From positions 1,798,001 through 1,862,000 of the forward strand of contig NZ_JAJVCN010000001.1 of the NCBI RefSeq assembly GCF_021390435.2: a DNA stretch of 64,000 nt, in the 5' to 3' direction. The notes below the pieces were generated by a model. It worked only from the letters and a program-made list of their open reading frames with translations. It was not told where the DNA came from and did no database searches. The translations under genes and the position numbers were made by a program. This document shows, one piece after another, positions 15,454 to 27,379 of this stretch; within the stretch, counting starts at the first letter, position 1; each line of letters begins with the position of its first letter. This DNA comes from Kibdelosporangium philippinense. Lineage in GTDB: Bacteria; Actinomycetota; Actinomycetes; Mycobacteriales; Pseudonocardiaceae.

Positions 15454-17853
15454 GTGCGCGTGCTGCTGGTCATTTTTGTGCTGCTGACTTCCGGGCTACC
15501 GGCCGTCGCCCAACCCGTTCAGCCAGGTTTGCACTGGAAGGTCGATCATTCGCCGTTCCGGTTGCAGTTCTTCGACAAGGGCCGTCCGTTGATTGGCCAG
15601 GCCGCCGGTCGGATGTCCTACACCCTCGCCGACGGCAGCACGCATTCGCTCACGAACATCGTGCGTACCGAGGGCTCCACGTATGTCGTGGCGACCGATG
15701 AAGCTGCTCGTACCGCACAGGTTTCCGTGCAGCGGACGCCTCGTGGCGTGCGGGTCGAGTGGCGGCTTACGCCTGCCTCCGATGTCGTGCAGGTCCACGA
15801 GACGCTCACCGGCGATGACGCCGAGCATTTCCTGGGCGGTGGCGCCAACTTCATCTACACCGACCTGCGGCATCGCGTGCTGCTGAACAAGGCGTTCTTC
15901 ACGGGCGCGTCGACTTTGGGGCGCTGCAACAAGAGTGGCATGCCGAGCCCGTTCTTCCTGAGCTCGCGCGGTTACGCGGTGTTCCCGGAGACCGATGCCA
16001 TCGGGCGGATCGCGTTCCCGAACGCCGTCGACGACCCGCCGCACTGTTCTTCGACGCCGCCACCGTGCCCGGTCGAGCTCGGTCAGCCAGATCGGACGCA
16101 ACTGTGCTTCAAGACCAACAAGCTGGACTATGAGATCTACTCGGGTGGACCGTCCCAAGTGGTCAGCGCATACAGCGCCAGGGCCGGACTGCCGAAGTTG
16201 CCGCCGGTCCGCCAGTTCGCTCTGACCCATTGGCGTGACACGGTTGCCGATCAGGCCACTGTGGTCGATGACGTGAACCAGTTGCTGGACCGGGGAATCC
16301 CGCTGGCCACGGAGTGGATCGACAACCCGTGGGAGATCTCGACCAAGCTGCCGGGGGAGAGCCAGAACAGCCGGTACGCCTGCAACGGGACGCTGACGTT
16401 CGACCCGGTCCAGTTCCCTGACCCGGCCAAAATGGTCGCCGATCTTCGCTCGCGCGGGGTGCATCTGGGCATCTGGATTTCACCGCACGTGCGTACGGTC
16501 GCTGCTGAGCGGCCGTGTCCGGTGCCCGACTATCCGCCGGGTTCGTTCATTCAGACCTCCCGGACCGATCCGTTGCAACTGGACTTGACCAACACTGCGA
16601 CTCGCGCGCACTTCGAGGCGAAGCTGGAGAAGCTGTTTTCCCTGGGGATAGACATGGTCAAGGCCGACAGGGGAGAGGAGTTCGAACTCGAGGACGCCAC
16701 CTTCGCCGCAGGCCCAGGAACCGTGCTGATGAACACCAACCCGGTCCGCTACGCCGAGACCACGGTTTCCGTGCTGCAGAAGCTTTACGGCGACAAGTTC
16801 ACGACTCTGTGGCGTGGCGGGTACACCGGGCTACCGTCCATTGTGAACGGCGTCTGGGGTGGTGACCCGCAGGCGACTTACGACGGTCTGCGGCTGTCTG
16901 TCCGACGTGGACTGAACTCCTGGCTGTCCGGCCATCCTGCCTGGGGCACTGACACCGGCGGCTTCAATGGCGGCGGCCCAGGTGCTCCGAGCCCGACGTT
17001 GTTCACTCGCTGGTCCCAGTTCTCCGCGGTGTCACCAGTCTTCGAGGTTGGTGGCGCAGGCCGCAATGCGACCCCGTGGCGTTACGACGACGCGACCGTC
17101 GCGCGCTTCCGGGACAGTGTCCTGCTGCACTATGCACTCTTCCCGTATCTGTACGGATTGGCCCAGAATTCGGCTCGGACTGGTGAACCGATTGCTCGTC
17201 CGATGGCTTACAACTATCCGGCAGATGAGAATGCCTGGTCGGCGGATCAGCACATGATGATCGGCTCGGATCTGCTGGCGGTTCCGTCCACTGCGGACCG
17301 CAACGAGGCCGATGCCGCTGCGGGCCAACCGACTCCGGTGGATGTGTACCTGCCCGCAGGCCGTTGGATCGACCTGTTCACTGGGGCCGTCCATGAAGGA
17401 AAACAGCGGCTGGTTCGTCCCTCCACTCTGGACGATTTTCCGCTGTACCTTCGCGCGGGCGCGGCGATCGGCTTCAACCAACGGATCGACGGAGTCTGGC
17501 CGCAGCCGTGGGGCCTCAACGACCTCGACCGGCACGACCGCAGTGGCTGGACGTACGCCCCGGGTGCGGGCTTGACCCATTCCACCAGCCCGACCGGCGG
17601 TACCTTTGTCGTCCACAGCCGTTACGGCACGACGACCATGCTCGTCGCCAACGCTCCAGCGGAGACCCAAGTAATGGTCACGACCTCGGTCAAACCGAAG
17701 AAGGTCATGATCGACGGCCGTCCCACCCCGGAGACGACTGGGCCACTGGCGGCGGTCGACGTGGGATGGACCATGAAGCCCGGCCCGTTCGGCGGGCTGC
17801 TGCTGAAGCTGAAACCACGCACGGGAATCAGCGGAGTGACGATCACCCACTAA
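15454..17853 (+). CDS. Secreted glycoside hydrolase family 31 (alpha-glycosidase)
   Basis: GTG 15454 has a GAGGAG box seven bases upstream and opens a signal peptide (VRVLLVIFVLLTSGLPAVAQ), giving 799 residues; the open frame extends further 5' without coding character. The order is N-terminal galactose-mutarotase-like domain, (beta/alpha)8 barrel, and C-terminal beta domains. The barrel has LGIDMVKADRGEE with the nucleophile Asp, and HPAWGTDTGGFNG in the acid/base region. Family members act on alpha-glucosides, xylosides or sulfoquinovosides; which applies cannot be said. A TetR gene follows 15 nt later. Confidence 0.88.
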   Translation: MRVLLVIFVLLTSGLPAVAQPVQPGLHWKVDHSPFRLQFFDKGRPLIGQAAGRMSYTLADGSTHSLTNIVRTEGSTYVVATDEAARTAQVSVQRTPRGVRVEWRLTPASDVVQVHETLTGDDAEHFLGGGANFIYTDLRHRVLLNKAFFTGASTLGRCNKSGMPSPFFLSSRGYAVFPETDAIGRIAFPNAVDDPPHCSSTPPPCPVELGQPDRTQLCFKTNKLDYEIYSGGPSQVVSAYSARAGLPKLPPVRQFALTHWRDTVADQATVVDDVNQLLDRGIPLATEWIDNPWEISTKLPGESQNSRYACNGTLTFDPVQFPDPAKMVADLRSRGVHLGIWISPHVRTVAAERPCPVPDYPPGSFIQTSRTDPLQLDLTNTATRAHFEAKLEKLFSLGIDMVKADRGEEFELEDATFAAGPGTVLMNTNPVRYAETTVSVLQKLYGDKFTTLWRGGYTGLPSIVNGVWGGDPQATYDGLRLSVRRGLNSWLSGHPAWGTDTGGFNGGGPGAPSPTLFTRWSQFSAVSPVFEVGGAGRNATPWRYDDATVARFRDSVLLHYALFPYLYGLAQNSARTGEPIARPMAYNYPADENAWSADQHMMIGSDLLAVPSTADRNEADAAAGQPTPVDVYLPAGRWIDLFTGAVHEGKQRLVRPSTLDDFPLYLRAGAAIGFNQRIDGVWPQPWGLNDLDRHDRSGWTYAPGAGLTHSTSPTGGTFVVHSRYGTTTMLVANAPAETQVMVTTSVKPKKVMIDGRPTPETTGPLAAVDVGWTMKPGPFGGLLLKLKPRTGISGVTITH

Positions 17854-17868
17854 GTAGACTCACGGGTC

Positions 17869-18516
17869 ATGGGATCGTCCGCGAAGCGTGCTCACCCTGA
17901 CCCGGACAAACGTGCCGCGGTCGAACGCCGTGTGCTGCAGGCTACCGAGGAGCTGCTGCTCAGTGGCGTCACCTACGACGCGCTCGGGGTCGGGCGGATC
18001 GCGACGGCCGCTGGTATCGCGCGCTCGACGTTCTATCTGTACTTCGCCGACAAGCCGGAGCTGATCAAGCGGCTGGCTGAGAAGCTGAAGGAAGGGCTGT
18101 TCGAACTGGGCAGTGACTGGGCGCCGTCCGACGGTTTGGCCGCGCTCGCGGCGATCTACGTGCGGATGATCGAGTATTATCGGCCACGGATGCCGATTCT
18201 CGCTGCGATCTCCCAGGTCGTGGCGAGCGACCCGGATGTACGGGACGCGTGGCAGTCGACAGTGGAGCGCTTCGCCGACCACATGGCGGCATGCATCGCC
18301 GACGAGCAGCGCGCCGGGCGCACGTCAGCCGACATCGACCCGCTGCTGGCGGCGCACGTGATGACCTGGGGTGGTGAACAGGTCATCACCCGGCAGGCGG
18401 CATCCGGTGATCCTGACCGGGATGCCGCCGTCGCACAGGAATTGGCGATCCACCGGTGGTACGGCGTGTTCCGCCGCCCGGTTATTTCGCCCGATACTGC
18501 AGCTGCACCTCAGTGA
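17869..18516 (+). CDS. TetR-family transcriptional regulator
   Basis: This 215-residue protein has the N-terminal TetR HTH (RIATAAGIARSTFYLYFADKPELIKRLAEKL, about residues 40-70, in two parts) and an all-helical ligand domain. It lies 15 nt after the GH31 gene and converges on, and overlaps by 35 nt, an aldehyde dehydrogenase gene. The perfect palindrome upstream of that dehydrogenase (19943-19961) is a typical TetR operator, so I infer that it represses the dehydrogenase. Confidence 0.9.
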   Translation: MGSSAKRAHPDPDKRAAVERRVLQATEELLLSGVTYDALGVGRIATAAGIARSTFYLYFADKPELIKRLAEKLKEGLFELGSDWAPSDGLAALAAIYVRMIEYYRPRMPILAAISQVVASDPDVRDAWQSTVERFADHMAACIADEQRAGRTSADIDPLLAAHVMTWGGEQVITRQAASGDPDRDAAVAQELAIHRWYGVFRRPVISPDTAAAPQ

Positions 18517-19888
18517 AGCTCTCGATACCCCAGTGGCCGCCCTCCACGCCGATGCTGCTCCACTTTTGCCCTGCGAAGGGGAAGGACGGGTCGATGGCGT
18601 TGTGCGTGTTGGTCCAGACCTGGCCTGCTTCCATTTGCTCGGCCACCGCCGTGGCGCGGTCGATGTTCGTGCCCCACACCGACGCGCCGAGTCCGAACGT
18701 GGTGTTGTTGGCCCGTTCCAGTGCTTCGTCGACCGTGCGGTAGCCGATCACCGGCAGCGCGGGACCGAACTGTTCCTCGTCTTCGATCCGTGTGTGCTCC
18801 GGCAGGTCCGTGAGGATGGTCGGTGCGAAGAAGTAGCCAGGCCGGTCGATCGGCCCTCCACCGGCGGCTGCTTTGGCGCCGTGCGCGAGGGCGTCAGCGA
18901 CCAACTCGGTCACCCGCTTGTACTGCGGCAAGTTGTTCTGCGGCCCCTGCTCGGTCTCCGGGTCGGTGCCGACGCCGATACGCGTTGCGCGGGCGCGTTC
19001 GGCCAGCGCCTCGACCAACGCGGGCTTCAAGGCCTCGGCCACATAGACACGTTTCGGCGCGATACACGTCTGGCCGTTGTTGGCGAACGCGGTCGCATAG
19101 ACCTTGGTGGCGACGGCCTCGACATCGGCGTCGTCGAGCACGATCACCGGGTCGTTGCCGCCGAGCTCCAGCGTCATCCGCTTGAGATCGGAGGCCGCGG
19201 CCGCGGCGATGCGTTTGCCGGTGGCGATCGAGCCGGTGAAGGTGATCTTGCGGGCGAGCGGGTGCTGGGTCATCAGCGCGCCGAGCTCGTTGCCACCGCT
19301 GACGACATTCAGCACACCGGCAGGCAGCACGCCCCGCAGCACCTCACCCATGGCGAGCGACGACAGCGGCGTGAACGGCGACGGCTTCAGCACGACGGTG
19401 TTGCCCGGCCGTAGCGCCTGCGCGATCTTCGCGAGCGAGATGTAGATCGGGTAGTTCCATGGCGAGATGGCGGCTACCGGGCCGATCGGCCGACGGACCG
19501 CTTCGGCGTACTCGTTCTCGTTGTCCTTGAGCACCTCACGCGGCAAATCCAAGTCCGCGCAGTACCGCAGCCACATAGCGCCGCCGTGCACCTCGAACGC
19601 CGATTCCGCAAGGGGCTTGCCGTGCTCGGTGGTCAGCACCGCAGCGATCTGGTCGGCGGATGCGTCAAGGGCGTCCGCGGCCTTGTGCATCAACGCGCGC
19701 CGACCGTCCTCGTCCTTCCGCCACGAGGTCTTGAAGGCGCGCTGAGCTGCCGCGAATGCGTCGTCGAGCTGCTCGGCTGACGTCTCGGGCGCCGTCGCGA
19801 ACACCTCACCGGTCGACGGGTCGATGACGTCGAAGCTCGCGGTTCCCGCGATCCCCTCGCCGTTGATGGTCAGGGTGTGTTCGGACAT
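18482..19888 (-). CDS. NAD(P)-dependent aldehyde dehydrogenase
   Basis: This 468-residue ALDH is of usual length. ISPWNYP and the GNTVVLKPSPFTP cofactor region are present, with the catalytic Glu in MTLELGGNDP and the nucleophile Cys in NNGQTCIAPKR. It has the short N-terminus of succinate-semialdehyde or broad-range aldehyde dehydrogenases. It is a single-gene unit, convergent with the TetR gene and preceded by an 8-3-8 palindrome. It could oxidise propionaldehyde or an aldehyde from the monooxygenase pathway nearby, but nothing in the sequence fixes this. Confidence 0.9.
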   Translation of the reverse strand: MSEHTLTINGEGIAGTASFDVIDPSTGEVFATAPETSAEQLDDAFAAAQRAFKTSWRKDEDGRRALMHKAADALDASADQIAAVLTTEHGKPLAESAFEVHGGAMWLRYCADLDLPREVLKDNENEYAEAVRRPIGPVAAISPWNYPIYISLAKIAQALRPGNTVVLKPSPFTPLSSLAMGEVLRGVLPAGVLNVVSGGNELGALMTQHPLARKITFTGSIATGKRIAAAAASDLKRMTLELGGNDPVIVLDDADVEAVATKVYATAFANNGQTCIAPKRVYVAEALKPALVEALAERARATRIGVGTDPETEQGPQNNLPQYKRVTELVADALAHGAKAAAGGGPIDRPGYFFAPTILTDLPEHTRIEDEEQFGPALPVIGYRTVDEALERANNTTFGLGASVWGTNIDRATAVAEQMEAGQVWTNTHNAIDPSFPFAGQKWSSIGVEGGHWGIESFTEVQLQYRAK

Positions 19889-19942
19889 TTCGGTCGCCTC
19901 CGTGACGTGCTTTCCCCCTTGCGCTTTTCAGCCTAGCGCGCC

Positions 19943-19961
19943 ATCGGACACTATGTCCGAT
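19943..19961 (-). promoter_or_regulatory. TetR-type operator before the aldehyde dehydrogenase
   Basis: ATCGGACA-CTA-TGTCCGAT is a perfect 8-3-8 palindrome 55 nt upstream of the dehydrogenase ATG. It is the only strong palindrome in that 117-nt intergenic region. The GGACA-N3-TGTCC core is the same as in the site at 758-772, although the genes there differ. Confidence 0.6.
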
Positions 19962-20005
19962 AGTGGCGAGATCTCGCAGATCTCGGTGAGAAAGCCCAGG
20001 TCAGG

Positions 20006-21208
20006 TCAGCCGATGACGACCGAGCCAGCCAGATACAGGTTGAGGCAACTGATCACCACAGCGAAGAACCCGGCGACCGCGGTCGTCAGCTTCCGGTTCG
20101 CGTACGGCCCCATCACGTCAGCCCGCCGGGTCAGCAAAACCAGCGGAATCAAGGCAAACGGTATGCCGAACGACAGAACAACCTGTGAGATGACCAAGCT
20201 CTCGGTGACGGGCAAGCCCAGCGAAAGCACCACGAGCGCGGGCAGCATGGTCACGCCACGCCGAACCAACAGCGGGATGCTGCGTCGGATGAATCCGCTC
20301 ATCACGACCTGACCCGCGTAAGTGCCCACACTGGACGAAGACAACCCGGATGCCAGTAGCGCCACGGCAAAGGCAAGCGCGGCCCCGCCGCCGAGCAAGC
20401 GGCCGAGTTCGGAATGCGCGAACATGATGGGATCGGCCTCGCCGAGACCGGGCAGAACGGCCGCGGCGAGGACGAGCATGGCGACGTTGATCAGCCCGGC
20501 GGTGCCGAGGGCGAGGAACACGTCGAGCCGCTGGGAGCGCAGCACCGAGCGTGTTGGCGGCAGCTTGCGGACCTTCGTCAACGCGGAGTGCAGGTAGATC
20601 ACGTGTGGCATCACGGTCGCGCCGATGATGCCCACCGCCAGCAGCAGCATCTCGTCGCCGGACGTCGAGTACACCAGGTCGGGAGGCGCGGCGCCGCCGC
20701 CAACTGACAGCAGTGAATAAGCGAAGCCCAAGAAGACAATCCCCAGCAACCCGGCGATGGCGATCTCAAAGGGACGGTAGCCGCGCCTGGTCAACTCAAG
20801 AAGTCCGAACGAGACCACAGCCGTGATCAACCCTGCGATGGGCAACGGCACACCGAACAGCAGGTACAATCCCAGCGCCGCACCAACGAATTCCGCGAGA
20901 TCCGTTGCCATGGCGACAAGTTCTGCTTGGACCCACAGACCTATGGTCACTGGCTTGGGATAGCGTTCACGGCACTGCTCGGACAAGTCCATTCCCGTTG
21001 CCACGCCAAGCTTTGCTGACAGGTACTGCACCAGCATCGCCACGAAGTTCGCCGCCACAACGACCCAGACGAGGGCGTAGCCGAACTGTGCTCCCGCGGT
21101 GATGTTCGTGGCGAAGTTGCCGGGGTCGATGTAGGCCACTGCCGCAACGAATGCAGGCCCGAGCATCGCCACCGTACGGGGCCGCGCTGATGCCGCTACT
21201 CCCGCCAT
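20006..21208 (-). CDS. mntH: Nramp-family divalent metal transporter (MntH-like)
   Basis: This 400-residue, highly hydrophobic protein has about eleven membrane segments. The metal-binding motifs are visible: AYIDPGNFATN in the first helix (DPGN) and ATVMPHVIYLHSAL in the sixth (MPH). Members import Mn2+ or Fe2+ with protons. I use ATG 21208; the open frame upstream reads through the palindromic repeat. It follows the monooxygenase operon on the same strand but behind a 21-bp hairpin, so it is probably a separate unit. Iron supply to the diiron enzyme is a possible link. Confidence 0.9.
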   Translation of the reverse strand: MAGVAASARPRTVAMLGPAFVAAVAYIDPGNFATNITAGAQFGYALVWVVVAANFVAMLVQYLSAKLGVATGMDLSEQCRERYPKPVTIGLWVQAELVAMATDLAEFVGAALGLYLLFGVPLPIAGLITAVVSFGLLELTRRGYRPFEIAIAGLLGIVFLGFAYSLLSVGGGAAPPDLVYSTSGDEMLLLAVGIIGATVMPHVIYLHSALTKVRKLPPTRSVLRSQRLDVFLALGTAGLINVAMLVLAAAVLPGLGEADPIMFAHSELGRLLGGGAALAFAVALLASGLSSSSVGTYAGQVVMSGFIRRSIPLLVRRGVTMLPALVVLSLGLPVTESLVISQVVLSFGIPFALIPLVLLTRRADVMGPYANRKLTTAVAGFFAVVISCLNLYLAGSVVIG

Positions 21209-21230
21209 AACAGGGCAGCCTTTCTCCGGG

Positions 21231-21274
21231 TCGTGAGTGGTTATGCGCGTTAGAACGCGCATAACCACTCACGA
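21231..21274. repeat. Dispersed palindromic repeat, copy 2 (end of the monooxygenase operon)
   Basis: A perfect 21-bp stem (21231-21251 with 21254-21274) is separated by two bases. It is the longest copy of the CTCGTGAGTGGTTA-type family in the window. It lies 4 nt after the groEL-like gene and should act as its terminator, separating it from mntH. Confidence 0.8.
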
Positions 21275-21278
21275 GGAA

Positions 21279-24000
<2,722 letters not shown>

Positions 24001-24004
<4 letters not shown>

Positions 24005-24717
24005 GTCTCGTCCTCCGGGTATCTGACCCGCAGCATGCCTCGGCACACTCCGGAATTGGCTTCTTGACTGACCCTGGTCACCCGGGCCAGCCCGAGGTGC
24101 CGACGCAGGTTCGCCACCGGAATGGGCGAACCGTCGGCCGGGTCGATGAGCAGCGGATCCTGGTCCGTGCACGGCAGACCAAGCTCACGCCTGCGGTCCC
24201 GCAACCGTTCGAGGTCAGGGCCCGCCGGAGCGTCGCCGAGAGTCATCGCGGCAAGCTCCACAGGGGACAGACGCAGGGACCGGCACATGCGATCGGTACC
24301 GGCCAGCACGGCCCTGCGCAGAAAGTCGGCACGCAAGGAATCGAGTTCCTCGACGGCCTCGCCTTCGAAGGATCGCACGAAACCCTTCCGCGCGGCGACG
24401 CCGTTGTTGATCACGTCGGATGCGAAGTGATCGGTCAGTCTAACGTCCACAGCGGACACGCCCGGCACGCAACGCACGGCGTCATAGGCGTCGGCCACCA
24501 TCAGGAACGCGAAATTCGGGGCACAGAAGTAGGTTGGGAGCCGCAGCCGCACCACAGCCTTGCCATCGGACGAGACCCAGCAGTGCGCGACGAATCCCAG
24601 GTCTGTCAACGGTTCGTCGAGTTCCGGGTCGAGGACTGTGCCGAGCGCCGCCCAGACAGCCTCCGCCAAAATTGAAGCGGAGGCTGTCTGGGCTGCGCTT
24701 TTGAGCGCGCCGGTCAC
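24001..24717 (-). CDS. DUF59/MIP18-like metal-sulfur cluster assembly-type protein of the monooxygenase operon
   Basis: This 238-residue protein starts with GTG 24717, overlapping the amidohydrolase stop (GTGA). The N-terminal third is a MIP18/DUF59 domain: VLDPELDEPLTDLGFV and the conserved-cysteine segment YFCAPNFAFLM. The C-terminal part (about residues 110-238) is specific to monooxygenase clusters and carries scattered cysteines. Homologues are conserved in mim and prm loci, and a role in metal loading of the diiron hydroxylase has been a natural suggestion. It is not proven from sequence. Confidence 0.78.
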
Positions 24718-25748
24718 GACGGGACGCCAACGGGTTCAACTGTTGGCTCCGCCGTCGGCTGCAGCTCGGCCGGAATGTCGATGTCGTACAACCGGGCCGC
24801 GTTCAGCCCGAGGATCTTCTTCTTCACGTCGGTGTTCAGCTTGCCGTAGTCGGAGAACTCCTCGCCGTCCGGCATCTGCCAGTCGACGAAGCCCTCGACC
24901 TGCCAACGGGGTTCCCAGATCGCGTAGTCCGCGCCGAAGATCAGCCGGTCCTCGCCGAGCCAGAACATCAGCTCGCCCATCACCTTGGCGAAGAACCGCG
25001 GCCGGGCGTGCATCAGACCGCCGACCACAACCGCGAGACCCGCGTACACGTTGGGTTCCTGGGTGGCCATGAAGCAGAAGTCCTCGATCCGCGGCAGGCC
25101 GACGTGTTCCACGATGAAGTTCAGCTCGGGGAAGTTGGTTGCCGCGTAATCCACATCGGACACGTCGAAAGCGTCCTTGTCCAGTGGCCAGATGGTCGGT
25201 CCCTTGTGGACGTGGATGTTCTTGATACCCAGTTCCTGGCATTTCTCCAGATACCGGGCCGACTCGGGGGACTTCAGGTTCCAGCCGCGGGAGTCGCCGC
25301 GCCACTCGGCGGTGTAGAGCTTGACTCCCTTGCAGCCCCAGCGCTTCGCGCGCTCTTCGAGTCCTTTGAGGCCATCATCTCCTTCCCGTGGGTCCCATGT
25401 GGTGTTGACGATGAACTTGCCTGGGTGCCGTTCGGCCATGGCACCGTCGGCCTCGGTGGTGTTGAACCCGTCCTTGTACCACTGCCGCAGGTTCGTCGGC
25501 TGGAAGATGGCGACGTCGACGTGCCCCTCGTCGAACAGGTCCTTCATCATCCTTTCTTCCGAGTACTTCATGAACTCTTCGATGGACCAGTGGGTCTCGG
25601 CAGGCCCGAGGCCCTGGTAGGCGTGGAAACACTCGATCCAGCCCTTGGCGTACTGCTCCTGGCCGGCCACCCAGTTGTCCGGGCTGGCATCCCAGAAGTG
25701 GGTGTGGCTGTCGACCACGAAATACTTCTCGCCATCTTTCTCGTACAT
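24714..25748 (-). CDS. Amidohydrolase-family protein of the monooxygenase operon
   Basis: ATG 25748 (MYEKDGEKYF) begins the homology; the frame upstream crosses the palindromic repeat. The 344-residue TIM-barrel metal hydrolase has VDSHTHFWDA (HxH), HVHKGPTIWP, FIVEHVGLPRI and the late FGADYAIWEP with the metal Asp. Members of this branch are amidohydrolase_2-type hydrolases or decarboxylases, and one is always found after the coupling protein in mim/prm loci. Its exact reaction is unknown. It is separated from prmD by an 82-nt gap with a strong hairpin. Confidence 0.85.
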   Translation of the reverse strand: MYEKDGEKYFVVDSHTHFWDASPDNWVAGQEQYAKGWIECFHAYQGLGPAETHWSIEEFMKYSEERMMKDLFDEGHVDVAIFQPTNLRQWYKDGFNTTEADGAMAERHPGKFIVNTTWDPREGDDGLKGLEERAKRWGCKGVKLYTAEWRGDSRGWNLKSPESARYLEKCQELGIKNIHVHKGPTIWPLDKDAFDVSDVDYAATNFPELNFIVEHVGLPRIEDFCFMATQEPNVYAGLAVVVGGLMHARPRFFAKVMGELMFWLGEDRLIFGADYAIWEPRWQVEGFVDWQMPDGEEFSDYGKLNTDVKKKILGLNAARLYDIDIPAELQPTAEPTVEPVGVPS

Positions 25749-25767
25749 GATGTCTCCGCTGGTCGGC

Positions 25768-25816
25768 CCTCGTGAGTGGTTACGCGGGTTAGAACACGCG
25801 TAACCACTCACGAGGG
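25768..25816. repeat. Dispersed palindromic repeat, copy 3 (inside the monooxygenase operon)
   Basis: A perfect 20-bp stem (25768-25787 with 25797-25816) and a 9-nt loop fill the gap between prmD and the amidohydrolase gene. It is the only copy within an operon. It could act as a partial terminator or mRNA stabiliser, making more of the enzyme subunits than of the accessory proteins. Confidence 0.8.
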
Positions 25817-25829
25817 GTGTGGTGGGGAA

Positions 25830-26213
25830 TCAGTTGCGGGCGACCAGGTCGAAATCGAGGTACTCGGCGGCGTCCTCCGGATTGGCGAACATGATCGTCC
25901 GATCGTCCTCGTGGATCATCCGGCCGTAGTGCGTCGACATGCTCTCTTCGAACTCCGCGGCGTTGAACCAGCCTTCCTCCTCTCCCGCGGCCTCGTCGAT
26001 CTCGGCGTAGACCACGTCCATCCGGCCGGTGGCGTCGACCCTGATCATCGACGGCAGCGGGGTGATGGTGACGTTGTCCTTGTGCCGCATCACTTCGGCG
26101 ACGATCGCGCCGACCTGGTTGTTCATCAGGGTGAAGCCGCACATGTTCGACGCGGTGTTGTTGGACGAGAACGGGCTGTCGACGGTCTTCTTCAGTGGTG
26201 ATGTCGCGGTCAC
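25830..26213 (-). CDS. prmD: Propane/acetone monooxygenase coupling (regulatory) protein
   Basis: GTG 26213 overlaps the prmC stop (GTGA) and gives 127 residues; the longer open frame upstream has no coding character. The MmoB/DmpM fold is clear: NMCGFTLMNNQVGAIVAEVM, ITPLPSMIRVDATGRMDVVY and a C-terminal acidic segment. It is the effectorless coupling protein that docks on the hydroxylase and tunes electron transfer. It is last of the four structural genes, as in the mimABCD order. Confidence 0.9.
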   Translation of the reverse strand: MTATSPLKKTVDSPFSSNNTASNMCGFTLMNNQVGAIVAEVMRHKDNVTITPLPSMIRVDATGRMDVVYAEIDEAAGEEEGWFNAAEFEESMSTHYGRMIHEDDRTIMFANPEDAAEYLDFDLVARN

Positions 26214-27379
26214 TGGCCCAACTCCTTCGGCGCTTGCAGGTCCAGTTCGGTCAGGATGGCGTTGAAGCGGCTCTTCGCCCGGTCGAGCCCGTCCTCGAAT
26301 CGCGGCGGCAGTGCGTCCGGCTGCGACCACAACGGCTGCAGCGTGCGCACGGCCGTGATGCAGCGCGGCACCCATGTGGACAGCCACTGCTGCATGATCT
26401 TCTTGTTCTCCGTGCCGAACTCCTTGTCGTCGACAAGAAGCCGGAACATCGGCTTGGTGTAGCGAAGATCCCGTTCGGCGTAGTCGTACTCCTCCGCGCC
26501 GATCAGCGTCGGCGTGATGAAGTCGCCATTGGACGGTGCCGCTTGCTGAACGAGGTTGCTGCGGAACATCTCACCGACCAACGGCTCGAACACGATGTTC
26601 GCCGCGAAGATCGCCTCACACCAGTCCCAGATCCCGGTCAGCTGTTCGGCGGTCTCCCGCACGCCCTGCCAGACCGTGTCGTTGTTCCAGGTCTCCAGGT
26701 GTGCCGAGCCGTCGAACCCCTCCAGTTCCTCGCTGAGGGTCAGGTTGTACAGCGCGAGGTCCTGGGCCGCCCGGATCCGGTGCATGCTGTTCACCGAGAT
26801 CGCGTTGTTGTGCATGTTCGTTGGCGCCCTGCGGTTGGCGTTGGCGAACAGGTACAGCCCGAGGCCGTGGTCCACATGCATCCACGCGCCCACGTGCTGC
26901 GCCACGAACTGCGTCCAGTTGCGGTTCCACTGCTCGAACGCCTTGGCTTGCCTTGCCGCCTCGATGTTCTGGTTGAGCTGACGGACCACATTGGAGTTGT
27001 ACCGGTAGAGCGTCAGCTCCCATTCCTCGTTGGGGTCACGGAATTCGTGCCAGCCCAGTGCGGGCCAGTCGTAGCCCTTGCCGCCGGAGCCGGGACTGCG
27101 TTCCGGCACCGGACGATCCGAACCCCATGCCTTGAGGACTGTCCATTCGAGAGGGTAACCACCCTTGCCGTCGGCGAAGCCGTAGAGCCAGCCCTGCGAC
27201 AGGTAGTGCCGTGGATCCGGCTGCACTTCGACGGTGACGTCCTCGTAGTGGCTTTGCTTGCGCTTGGCCGGGGTGAAGTAGTTGAACTGGCGCGCACCTG
27301 AATCAGGGAATACCTTCGCTCCCGCTTCCGCGTCGGTGAAGACGGGTTTAGGAACGCTCCGCTCTTGGGTTGATGTCAT
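26210..27379 (-). CDS. prmC: Propane/acetone monooxygenase hydroxylase small (beta) subunit
   Basis: This 389-residue ferritin-like beta subunit has FNYFTPAKRKQSHYEDVTVE near the start (as two adjoining motifs), the YGFADGKGGYPLEWTVLKAWGS region in pieces, and NAISVNSMHRIRAAQDLALY. The beta chain keeps the helical bundle without diiron ligands. It overlaps the reductase gene by ATGA and the coupling protein gene by GTGA, so the four products are translated stoichiometrically from one message. Confidence 0.92.
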   Translation of the reverse strand: MTSTQERSVPKPVFTDAEAGAKVFPDSGARQFNYFTPAKRKQSHYEDVTVEVQPDPRHYLSQGWLYGFADGKGGYPLEWTVLKAWGSDRPVPERSPGSGGKGYDWPALGWHEFRDPNEEWELTLYRYNSNVVRQLNQNIEAARQAKAFEQWNRNWTQFVAQHVGAWMHVDHGLGLYLFANANRRAPTNMHNNAISVNSMHRIRAAQDLALYNLTLSEELEGFDGSAHLETWNNDTVWQGVRETAEQLTGIWDWCEAIFAANIVFEPLVGEMFRSNLVQQAAPSNGDFITPTLIGAEEYDYAERDLRYTKPMFRLLVDDKEFGTENKKIMQQWLSTWVPRCITAVRTLQPLWSQPDALPPRFEDGLDRAKSRFNAILTELDLQAPKELGQ

